NCBI GenBank assembly: GCA_023473665.1
Contig: JAMCYM010000003.1
Location: 1 to 64,000, forward strand
From: Candidatus Marsarchaeota archaeon
Lineage (GTDB): Archaea; Micrarchaeota; Micrarchaeia; Micrarchaeales; Micrarchaeaceae
Direction of reading: 5' to 3'
Length of the DNA stretch: 64,000 nt
Numbering within the stretch: the stretch's first letter is position 1; each line of letters starts with the position of its first letter. The notes beneath the pieces were generated by a model. That model ran no database searches. It was not told the DNA's origin and saw nothing but the letters and a program-made list of their open reading frames with translations. The position numbers were made by a program, and so were the translations under genes. This document shows, in pieces, positions 57,474 to 64,000 of the stretch.

Positions 57474-58595
57474 CTACATCTTCTTTACTCTGTTTAGGGC
57501 CTTGTCGAAGGTCTCAAAAAACCTGTCCCATGAGTAATGCTCCCTGACTCTTGCAATTCCTGCACGGCCTATTTCCTCTGCAGTGCTAGGATGCTCGGCA
57601 ATGAACCTCATCTTGGCTGCCATCTCCCTTTCGTCGTTTACAAGGAAGCCAGTCTTCCCGTCAACAACGGTTTCCTTTGGCCCGCCCTCGTTCACGGCTA
57701 TTACGGGCTTGCCGCTTGCCATCGCCTGCAATGGCGTCAGCCCGTAATCCTCATTTATCGGTGGGTAAAGCACCGCAGTAGCATGTGAGAATAGCCTCTT
57801 CAGCTTGTCGTCATCTATGTTTGGCAGCACCGATATTCCCTTGATTTTCTTGGCTTCCTCCACAACCTTTGCATAGTAATCGCTGTAAAACCGATCGCCA
57901 GAGAGAGCGCCCGCCAATACAAGCTTGTAATTACCTGGCCTGCTCATCCGCCTGAATTCCTTGAATGCCTTTATGGCGAATAGCTGCCTCTTGTTAGGCG
58001 AGAACCTTGATGGATAAAGAAAATACTTCTCATCGCTACCGTTTGCATATTCTTTGTATTCAATACCGCCATTGAGGACCTTCGCCTCCCTACCTAGATA
58101 GGTGCGAATCCTGCTGCGAGTGTTCTTGCTGTTGGCGAGTATCAGCTCTATCTTGCTTACCATTTTCCTGTCAATGCGCCTCACGAAGTTAAGCCCTATC
58201 ATGTGGAGGGGCCGCTGGTAAGGCTTCTTCATCGCCATCCTGAATTGGTATAGGTCGTATAGGTCTCTGAGAGGCGTATGGCAGTACCAGAGTACGCGCT
58301 CGTTGTTGTTCCTCACCCAGTGGCTCGGTGCGACGTGTGCGTTTATAACGTCATAGTCGTCTTCTAGCTTGAGGTTGTAGAACGAAAGGCCATAGTTAAG
58401 TCCCTGGACCACCCTACCATAAGGGAGCAATGCCAATCCCTTTCTCCCAATCACTTTTACGTCCAGGTCTGCGAACTCAGGAAATGTGCCCTCCTTGTTG
58501 TATTCCGCAGTGTATATCCTGGCCTTGTAGTGCTGCGCTATCTTCAGCACCACCATCTCTGCGCCGCCCCTGAGCGTAAGATTCGCCTGTGTCAT
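57474..58595 (-). CDS. Glycosyltransferase family 4 protein
   Basis: This ~373-residue protein has a GT-B fold. TLRGGAEMVVLKIAQHY is the N-terminal glycine block, VLNGGIEYKEY follows, YPSRFSPNKRQLFAIKAF starts the nucleotide-binding half, and LYPPINEDYGLTPLQAMASGKPVIAVNEGGPKE is the E-x7-E signature. It transfers a sugar from an activated donor, maybe for AglB glycans or lipids. ATG 58595 is used, because ATG 58685 would meet the divergent SRP54 start and TATA-like CTTTTAATAG lies near 58622-58632. The stop of TBP is 4 nt from its stop. Confidence 0.88.
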   Translation of the reverse strand: MTQANLTLRGGAEMVVLKIAQHYKARIYTAEYNKEGTFPEFADLDVKVIGRKGLALLPYGRVVQGLNYGLSFYNLKLEDDYDVINAHVAPSHWVRNNNERVLWYCHTPLRDLYDLYQFRMAMKKPYQRPLHMIGLNFVRRIDRKMVSKIELILANSKNTRSRIRTYLGREAKVLNGGIEYKEYANGSDEKYFLYPSRFSPNKRQLFAIKAFKEFRRMSRPGNYKLVLAGALSGDRFYSDYYAKVVEEAKKIKGISVLPNIDDDKLKRLFSHATAVLYPPINEDYGLTPLQAMASGKPVIAVNEGGPKETVVDGKTGFLVNDEREMAAKMRFIAEHPSTAEEIGRAGIARVREHYSWDRFFETFDKALNRVKKM

Positions 58596-58688
58596 GATGA
58601 GCTTCAGCGAAACACCTAATACTATTAAAAGGCAAAGTGCTTTATACTTTGAAAATAAACGCCGTAAATTACTAAGAGTTGGCACAAA

Positions 58689-59987
58689 ATGGACTTGGGA
58701 GAGGGGCTCAGGCAGGCCCTTGCGAAGATATCGCGCGCCACAATCATAGACGCGAAGACCATACGAGAGTTCAACAAGGAGCTCCAGAAGACTCTGCTAA
58801 GCGCGGACGTAGAGGTATCGCTGGTCTTCAGGCTCACTAAGAACATAGAGGAGAAGGCGCTGAAGAGCAGGCCACCGGCAGGGCTCGCGCCCCGGGATTA
58901 CATAACAAACATAGTGTACGACGAGCTGGTCGCGCTGATGGGCCCCACCTACGAACCCGAGATAAAGAAACAACGCATACTGCTCATGGGTCTTTACGGT
59001 TCCGGTAAGACGACCACCGCGGCAAAGTTGGCGCGCTTCTATCAGGAGCGCGGGCTCAGCGCGGGGCTCATATGCTGCGACGTCTCCAGGCCTGCTGCCT
59101 ACGAGCAGCTCGAGACGCTGGCCAAGCAGGCGAATGTCGCTTTCTTTGGAATAAAGGGCGAGAAAGACGCATCGAAGATCGCGCGACAGGGCCTTGCAGC
59201 GCTCAAGGACAAGCAGGTTGTGATATGCGACACGAGCGGCAGGAATGCGCTCGATCCGGCACTTATAAGCGAGTTGAAGCGTGTCAACGCGGAATTCATG
59301 CCCGATAGCAAGATGCTTGTCATAGGGGCCGACATAGGCCAGGTAGCGGGCAAGCAGGCCCGCGAGTTTGACAACGCCGTCAAAATAAATGGCGTTATAA
59401 TAACCAGGATGGATGGCACTGGCAAGGGCGGGGGCGCGCTGAGCGCCGCCAATGCGGCAAGCGCGCGCGTGCTATTCATAGGCATAGGGGAGAAGCTAAA
59501 GGACCTGGAGCCGTTCGATGCCGACAAGTTCATAGGCGGGCTGCTCGGCGTGCCAGACATAGCGAGCCTCGTGGAACATGTCCAGAGCGCGGTAAAGGAG
59601 GCAAACATAAAGCCGGAAGAGATTGACATAGAGAAGTTCAACATCGATACCTTCTATTCCCAGCTCAAAGCGCTGAACAAGATGGGTCCGCTGAAGAGCG
59701 TCCTTGGCATGCTCGGCGCGCCTGACATGCCTAAGGATCTCGTCGAGCAGAGCGAGGGCAAGCTTAACAAGTACAAGATAATAATAAGCTCCATGACCAA
59801 GGCAGAGCGGAACGACGAGCATCTGTTGCACGAGCAGGGGAGAGTGGCGCGCATAGCAAAAGGGAGCGGCATGACGGAAAGGGACGTGCGCGAATTGATA
59901 TCAGACTTCAACAAGATGAAGCGCTCGTTCAAGATGCTAAAGAACGACCGCAACATGAAGAGGTTCTTCTCGAAGATGGGCGGCTAA
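58689..59987 (+). CDS. srp54: Signal recognition particle protein SRP54
   Basis: This 432-residue GTPase targets ribosomes to the membrane with 7S RNA. N domain ~1-85; G1 GLYGSGKTTTAAKLA near 101-115; ICDTSGRNALDP is G3 with DTSGR; TRMDGTGKGGGAL is the NG-specific block; the M domain follows with helices including SSMTKAERNDEHLLHEQGRVARIAKGSGM, the RNA-binding helix pair (quoted in part). Length is typical for archaea. A T-rich region follows, containing the 16-codon minus-strand gene. Confidence 0.95.
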   Translation: MDLGEGLRQALAKISRATIIDAKTIREFNKELQKTLLSADVEVSLVFRLTKNIEEKALKSRPPAGLAPRDYITNIVYDELVALMGPTYEPEIKKQRILLMGLYGSGKTTTAAKLARFYQERGLSAGLICCDVSRPAAYEQLETLAKQANVAFFGIKGEKDASKIARQGLAALKDKQVVICDTSGRNALDPALISELKRVNAEFMPDSKMLVIGADIGQVAGKQAREFDNAVKINGVIITRMDGTGKGGGALSAANAASARVLFIGIGEKLKDLEPFDADKFIGGLLGVPDIASLVEHVQSAVKEANIKPEEIDIEKFNIDTFYSQLKALNKMGPLKSVLGMLGAPDMPKDLVEQSEGKLNKYKIIISSMTKAERNDEHLLHEQGRVARIAKGSGMTERDVRELISDFNKMKRSFKMLKNDRNMKRFFSKMGG

Positions 59988-60049
59988 ATTAGCAGAACAC
60001 GATATTAAAGAAGAGGAAGAGAAAAAGAAAAAGCAAAACAATCAAATGC

Positions 60050-60100
60050 TTATCTTTTTCTCTTCTTTCCTTGTGACTTCTTCTTTGCTTTCTTTGCCAT
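60050..60100 (-). CDS. 16-residue very basic peptide
   Basis: The minus strand encodes MAKKAKKKSQGKKRKR then TAA. It has a TATA-like ACTTAAAAATG 30-40 nt upstream (about 60123-60135), a short leader (GTGAGAAAA) with possible ribosome-binding GTGAG, and a long T-rich run just after its stop, typical of archaeal terminators. The composition resembles tiny ribosomal proteins such as eL41, but the sequence does not match it. A standalone transcript with promoter and terminator makes coding plausible. Confidence 0.45.
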   Translation of the reverse strand: MAKKAKKKSQGKKRKR

Positions 60101-60239
60101 TTTTCTCACGTTTAGTAACATTTTTAAGTTGTCACAATAATTATTTAAATGTAGATACATATTGCAGTCGTAGAATGTAAAAGCAAGTGTATTCTGCTAC
60201 ATGATATTTTATCAAAGTATACGATATGGTCGCATTTCA

Positions 60240-61346
60240 ATGCCTGGCAAGAAAGAAAATTTGGAATCAAGGCTCGTCGAGCTGGAATCCGAGTTCTCAA
60301 AGACGAAGGACAATAAGGCGACAAACAAGCATCTTGCGAAACTCAGGGCGAAGATAGCGGAAACCAGGCGCGAGATAGTAAAAGCCAGCAAAAAGGCCAA
60401 AGGGAAGGGGTTCTTCGTAAAGAAGGGCGGAGACGCGACAGTAGCGCTTGTCGGGTTCCCCAGCACCGGCAAATCGTCCCTGCTAAATGCGCTTACTAAG
60501 GCAAACTCGAAGACTGCGCCATACGCATTCACAACGACAGGCATAATACCCGGCACCATGGTCTACCGTGATGCGCACATACAGGTGCTCGACATGCCCG
60601 GCTTGATAGAGAATGCCCATACCGGGCTGGGAGACGCGGCTAGCATAACCGCGCAGATACGCGTGGCAGACCTGCTGGTGTTCGTGGTCGAAGTCAACAA
60701 CACTGCCCAGCTCGATGTGCTGATGGACGAGCTGTCGGAGCTGTCTGTTTACGTGAACAAGCGTAAGCCGGAGGTGCAGATTAACGAATCGTCGTCGTAT
60801 TCCGGCCTCAGGTTCGAGGTCAACCGCTCCGGCCTGCAGGATGACACGCTTCGCGCAATATTTGCAGGTTTCGGGGTGTATAACGCAACGATACGCATAT
60901 GGGATGCAATCGGCGAGGACGAGCTTATATCCCTGCTTGCGGGCAAGTCATGCTACAAGAGGGCCATAGTGGCCATGAACAAGATAGATACGAATGCAGG
61001 TTACAAGGCCATCGCTCAGGAACTGTCACGACGCCATGGGATAGAAGTTGTGCCTGTCAGCGCCATAGATTCCAGCACGCTGGCCCCTTTGCTGGCAAGC
61101 ATATACTCGAATTCCGGGCTGATCAGGGTATACCTGAAGCCTCGGCTCGACAAGGAGAGTTCCCCGATAACCGTAAGGTCAGGCTTCACGGTCGGTGAGC
61201 TGGCTAGGCGCGTCCATACTGACATCTTGGACGAGATGAAGTGCGCGTATATAGAGGGAAGCAGCGTCAAGTTCTCCAACCAGCGCGTCGGCGCCAAGCA
61301 TGTGCTTGCGGATGGCGATGTCATCACGTTTATACGGAAGACGTAA
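60240..61346 (+). CDS. Drg-type GTPase (Obg superfamily) with TGS domain
   Basis: This 368-residue GTPase has an N-terminal helical region, then G1 VGFPSTGKSSLLNALT near residues 75-90, G2/G3 TTTGIIPGTMVYRDAHIQVLDMPGLI and G4 VAMNKID. The C-terminal ~75 residues are the TGS domain (SSPITVRSGFTVGELARRVHTD ... DVITFIRKT, quoted in parts). Drg proteins act with ribosomes in translation. ATG 60240 (MPGKKENLESR) is chosen as the family-like start. The DNA around 60201 is AT-rich and promoter-like. Confidence 0.93.
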   Translation: MPGKKENLESRLVELESEFSKTKDNKATNKHLAKLRAKIAETRREIVKASKKAKGKGFFVKKGGDATVALVGFPSTGKSSLLNALTKANSKTAPYAFTTTGIIPGTMVYRDAHIQVLDMPGLIENAHTGLGDAASITAQIRVADLLVFVVEVNNTAQLDVLMDELSELSVYVNKRKPEVQINESSSYSGLRFEVNRSGLQDDTLRAIFAGFGVYNATIRIWDAIGEDELISLLAGKSCYKRAIVAMNKIDTNAGYKAIAQELSRRHGIEVVPVSAIDSSTLAPLLASIYSNSGLIRVYLKPRLDKESSPITVRSGFTVGELARRVHTDILDEMKCAYIEGSSVKFSNQRVGAKHVLADGDVITFIRKT

Positions 61347-61414
61347 AGCGTTTCATGGCAGAGAAAAAGATAAACTATTAAACGAAACGAGCGAAATATG
61401 ACTGGCGAGTGATC

Positions 61415-61849
61415 ATGTCCATCAAGTACTGGGAATTCGAGGATGCGCCCCTTAAGGAAAAGCTGAAGGGCGCCAATGTGAGGGACGTAGCCAAGATTTT
61501 CTTCGATAACGAAACAGAGGCATACCGGTTCGCCGCGCTGCTCCTTGAGGTAAAGAAGCTGAAGAAGCTCAGGCTGAAGGACGTGCCTGGGACTATACCA
61601 CTTGCTACCGCTAAGCGCTATCTGGATTACGCCGTGCAGCTGGGCCTCCTAAGCCATGAGGGCACGGCGTATGAGCTCACGGACAGGTTCAGCAGGCCGC
61701 TGCGCAACATAGCATCGTACATAAAGGCATGGATGGAGTCGCAGGTCATTGACGACCTCTCTGTGCAGTTCCCAAACGCGCGCACAGACAAGCAGGACAA
61801 GCGGGGTGGCCGTGCGCTGCACGAGAAGAGCGGGCCCGACGGGATTTGA
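61415..61849 (+). CDS. Winged-helix-like protein overlapping tRNA-Arg
   Basis: This ~144-residue protein has a helical N-terminal half (VRDVAKIFFDNETEAYRFAAL) and a winged-helix-like middle, TAKRYLDYAVQLGLLSHEG, ending with TAYELTDRFSRPL. The last ~6 codons (SGPDGI, stop TGA) lie antisense to the 3' end of the tRNA-Arg gene. GTG 61409 or ATG 61415 could start it. A TATA-like AACTATTAAACG precedes. It is likely a transcription regulator of archaeal type; the target is unknown. Confidence 0.68.
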   Translation: MSIKYWEFEDAPLKEKLKGANVRDVAKIFFDNETEAYRFAALLLEVKKLKKLRLKDVPGTIPLATAKRYLDYAVQLGLLSHEGTAYELTDRFSRPLRNIASYIKAWMESQVIDDLSVQFPNARTDKQDKRGGRALHEKSGPDGI

Positions 61850-61944
61850 ACCCGCGACCGTCAGCTTTCTTCATACCTGATGAAACTTCTTAGATGGAAG
61901 CTTCTTAGAAGGCTGCTGCTCTGTCCAAGCTGAGCTACGGGCCC
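61831..61944 (-). tRNA. tRNA-Arg (TCT) with a 39-nt intron at 37/38
   Basis: Minus strand: acceptor GGGCCCG/CGGGCCC, D stem GCTC/GAGC, anticodon stem GCAGC/GCTGA, T arm GCGGG-TTCAAAT-CCCGT, discriminator G. The anticodon loop starts CTTCTA; removal of 61867-61905 leaves CTTCTAA, anticodon UCU. CTTC of the loop pairs with GAAG near the intron's 3' end, and 3-nt bulges TAA and AAA flank this 4-bp helix, a bulge-helix-bulge motif at the standard site. Its 5' end overlaps the last base of the tatD stop; its 3' end overlaps the gene at 61415 by 19 nt on the other strand. Confidence 0.9.
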
Positions 61945-62747
61945 TAACGCATAAGGTTTGACATCCTAATATTAAAGAATCTTCTAGTATTCTGCATCAG
62001 CGCGGTTGCTGCCTCGTCGAATCCGATCCCCTTTACATTGGCTATGATGGCTATGGATTTTTCCACGTCTTTCGGCACCGCATTGTTTACGGGCGAGTCC
62101 GTCTCTGCAAGCAAGTTCTGCATTGGCACTGCCTTTATCGCGCGCTTCCTTTTCGACGACTCCATAGGCGGGATCGAGACCATGTAGCCCAGGCCGGCAG
62201 CGCGCCTTGCCTGTTCGGCATCGCCCTCGAAGAAATGAAGCTGCACCATTTTCGCGCCCTTCTGCTCTAGTATATCGAGCGCCTCTACCAACGCATTCCT
62301 AGTGTGGATGCAAACCGGAAGCCCCAATTCTATTGCCAGGTCTACAAGCCTTTCGAATACGAGTTTTTGCCTTTCCAGCATGCGCCCATCGGTCGCGAAC
62401 TTCTTATCTATGCCTATCTCGCCTATCGCCACTATTGAGCCACGATTGTCCCTTGCAAGCTGCATGTTCTTTTCCAACTCCGCATCGCTTATTGCGCCAG
62501 CGTACTCTGGATGCACGCCTACGGCCGCAAATACGTTTATTCCGTCGCTCACAGCAAGCGTCTTGATGTTCGAGGCCAGGTCAACGCCGTTAGCGACTAT
62601 CACCTTTACACCATAATCTATGCTCTCCCTGAGCGTCTCAGAACTGAGGCTCTCTATATGACAATGGGCATCCGCCAGTTCTGGCCTGCTTCTCCGCACT
62701 TCCAGCCTGTTGACAAGGAGTTCCCTTGACCTGAGCGCCTCTACCAT
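61944..62747 (-). CDS. tatD: TatD-family metal-dependent deoxyribonuclease
   Basis: This ~267-residue TIM-barrel hydrolase has the first metal motif ADAHCHIES near residues 24-32, then VIVANGVDLASN, AVGVHPEYA, IGEIGIDKKFA with the Glu, VCIHTRNALVEALDIL with the third His, and LLAETDSPVNN with the final Asp. It probably has 3'-5' exonuclease or DNase activity. ATG 62747 is the chosen start with TATA CTATATATATT near 62776-62786. The stop TAG (61944-61946) overlaps the first base of tRNA-Arg by one nucleotide. Confidence 0.9.
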   Translation of the reverse strand: MVEALRSRELLVNRLEVRRSRPELADAHCHIESLSSETLRESIDYGVKVIVANGVDLASNIKTLAVSDGINVFAAVGVHPEYAGAISDAELEKNMQLARDNRGSIVAIGEIGIDKKFATDGRMLERQKLVFERLVDLAIELGLPVCIHTRNALVEALDILEQKGAKMVQLHFFEGDAEQARRAAGLGYMVSIPPMESSKRKRAIKAVPMQNLLAETDSPVNNAVPKDVEKSIAIIANVKGIGFDEAATALMQNTRRFFNIRMSNLMR

Positions 62748-62851
62748 TCCCGTCACACGTAAAGCGTTGTCCCGCAATATATATAGCCCTTTATTGGGCA
62801 AAGAGTAACTGCGGCATTGCCGAGACGGCGTTCCGCATCTATGGTGTTGCA

Positions 62852-63886
62852 ATGGAGAGCGTTCAAAGCCGTGAAAGGGCGCTGGTCAGGAAGCAGGATC
62901 GCATGCTTACTGCGCTGTTCATAATAGTTATAGCAGGAATAGCGTTCAACGTTTACGCTTTCTACACCACGCAGGGCAAGGTCAACGCACTGGCTGTCGA
63001 GGTTCTGTCCCTACAGAACGGCACGGGTCATTCATCCAGCTTTTCAGCGCAATTCACCCAATTCGGCAGCAGGCTTACGAACATAGACCAGCCTCTCAAC
63101 TCGAGCGAGCTGGCCGTCATAAACAATGCGCCGCAGTCATACTTCGAGACTGCTGGCGCTATGCTGCTCAATGGCAGCATTTCTGACCTAGTGCAAGTCC
63201 CAACTGCGAACTCTACATACAAGACGCAGCAATTCACATATGGCGGCAAGCCCAGCGTTATATACATTGGCGCCATATCATGCATATACTGCGGTGAGAA
63301 CAGGTGGGCCATGGCGCTTGCGCTCGGCCAGTTTGGGAGCTTCACTAAACTGTATAAGGGCTACAGCAGCTTCGGCGACGAGGACGTTCCGACACTCTAC
63401 TGGACAAATGACAATTACACAACTCCATCTGGCGTCGGCTATGGCAATGGCTATCACAGCAACTACATAAACTTCTTCTCCGCCGACTACGAATCGCCAA
63501 TAGTGGAGGGCTTCCAGGTGCAGCCGCTAAGCTATTTCGTATCGCTTGCACCCAACTCAACTTATTTGGCAGCTATGTCGTTCATGAACAGCACCAACAA
63601 GTTCGAGGGCACACCATTCACCCTGTGGGGCAATGTGCTGTCGCCCGGAGCTGACGGTGTCGTGTTCGGGAACACCACGCCGAGCGGTACTACTCTGCCA
63701 CTTACCTACATGACGCACGAGCAGGTGCTCAGCCAGTTCAAGAACTTCAATGACAGATTTGCGTGGGGCGAGTATGCAGCTGCAGACGTGTACATAGCAT
63801 ACCTGTGCCCTGCGATAAACAACACGGCAAGCATCTGCTCTCTTCCTGCCATAAAGCAGCTTGAGGCCGATGCGGGTGCAGCGTGA
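62852..63886 (+). CDS. DUF929 thioredoxin-like membrane-anchored protein
   Basis: This 344-residue protein has one N-terminal helix (LTALFIIVIAGIAFNVYAFY), then an outside domain with the DUF929 signature: GKPSVIYIGAISCIYCGENRWAMALALGQFG, whose CIYC is a thioredoxin-like redox pair (quoted in parts). Many N-x-S/T sequons follow. DUF929 is typical of Sulfolobales and ARMAN-like archaea. Function may be disulfide exchange outside the cell, possibly with VKOR at 33588. The next gene overlaps the stop by 1 nt (TGATG). Confidence 0.85.
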   Translation: MESVQSRERALVRKQDRMLTALFIIVIAGIAFNVYAFYTTQGKVNALAVEVLSLQNGTGHSSSFSAQFTQFGSRLTNIDQPLNSSELAVINNAPQSYFETAGAMLLNGSISDLVQVPTANSTYKTQQFTYGGKPSVIYIGAISCIYCGENRWAMALALGQFGSFTKLYKGYSSFGDEDVPTLYWTNDNYTTPSGVGYGNGYHSNYINFFSADYESPIVEGFQVQPLSYFVSLAPNSTYLAAMSFMNSTNKFEGTPFTLWGNVLSPGADGVVFGNTTPSGTTLPLTYMTHEQVLSQFKNFNDRFAWGEYAAADVYIAYLCPAINNTASICSLPAIKQLEADAGAA

Positions 63887-64000
63887 TGCGTCTCTATGAA
63901 CTGCTTAGGAAGGTATACAGCCCGAAATACGTCGCGCTGAACGTTGCGGCATTCGCCGTGTATTACCTTGCAGCCACAAGCATAGCGAAGTTCAGCAGCG
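63886..64000 (+). CDS. Membrane protein, truncated by the window end
   Basis: ATG 63886 overlaps the stop of the DUF929 gene (TGATG). The 38 residues visible, starting MRLYELLRKVYSPKYVALN, then have a hydrophobic stretch AAFAVYYLAATSIA, so it is likely a membrane protein. The rest is beyond the window. Cotranscription with DUF929 suggests a related function. Confidence 0.6.
   Translation, partial: MRLYELLRKVYSPKYVALNVAAFAVYYLAATSIAKFSS

Noticed and set aside
1-64000. CRISPR arrays
   Set aside because: No regularly spaced repeats of 24-40 nt were seen, and no cas genes.

Overview
The window is archaeal and most likely comes from an ARMAN-like Micrarchaeota (DPANN) genome. It carries archaeal or eukaryote-type information genes: eL42, eL15, TFE, TBP, PCNA, GINS, primase large subunit, Taw1, RNase P component 4, KEOPS Pcc1, SRP54 and AglB. 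TATA-type promoters sit about 25-35 nt upstream of starts, many with very short leaders, and several tRNA genes are disrupted by introns. The placement within DPANN is inferred from gene content, compact overlapping genes and the odd tRNAs; it was not tested by a database search.

Layout. Positions 134-2131 (minus) hold eL42, a GINS subunit, initiator tRNA-Met and TFE. Positions 2426-8204 (plus) hold eL15, Pcc1 and an S10-type ribosomal cluster (uL3-uL4-uL23-uL2-small repeat protein-uS19-uL22-uS3) that stops after uS3 and is followed by a 1159-residue oligosaccharyltransferase AglB. Then come tRNA-Ile(UAU), an MFS carrier, a HIT protein and Taw1. Positions 14673-16772 (minus) look like one operon: PCNA, a stand-alone threonyl-tRNA editing domain, a DJ-1-like protein and RNase P component 4. 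tRNA-His, with an intron in its T loop, lies divergent to hisS. Primase large subunit, a Zn protein, a secreted protein, 5S rRNA, an adenosine-specific kinase family protein, S66 peptidase, aldo/keto reductase, IleRS and an ABC exporter follow.

Positions 29400-48800 are more accessory. They contain a tandem ThyX-like protein next to a dTMP kinase, VKOR, Nudix, a PD-(D/E)XK-like protein, intron-bearing tRNA-Ser, a HerA-type ATPase fused to a nuclease-like domain, a slipin, transporters, a CDP-alcohol phosphatidyltransferase, and large secreted proteins rich in N-glycosylation sequons. Positions 49154-55935 encode the membrane arm of complex I (nuoH-I-J-K-L-M-N) without the A-D genes. The window ends with a geranylgeranyl-reductase-like protein, a TBP consisting of a single repeat, a glycosyltransferase, SRP54, a Drg-type GTPase, tRNA-Arg, a TatD DNase and a DUF929 thioredoxin-like protein.

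How the genes fit together: AglB can glycosylate the sequon-rich surface proteins. VKOR and DUF929 suggest oxidative folding outside the membrane. The complex I membrane arm and a possible quinone- or lipid-modifying reductase point to respiratory energy conservation. The most unusual items are the half-length TBP lacking a canonical start codon, the UAU-anticodon tRNA-Ile, the T-loop intron in tRNA-His, the 16-residue basic peptide gene, and two solo IS200/IS605-type end hairpins with no transposase nearby.
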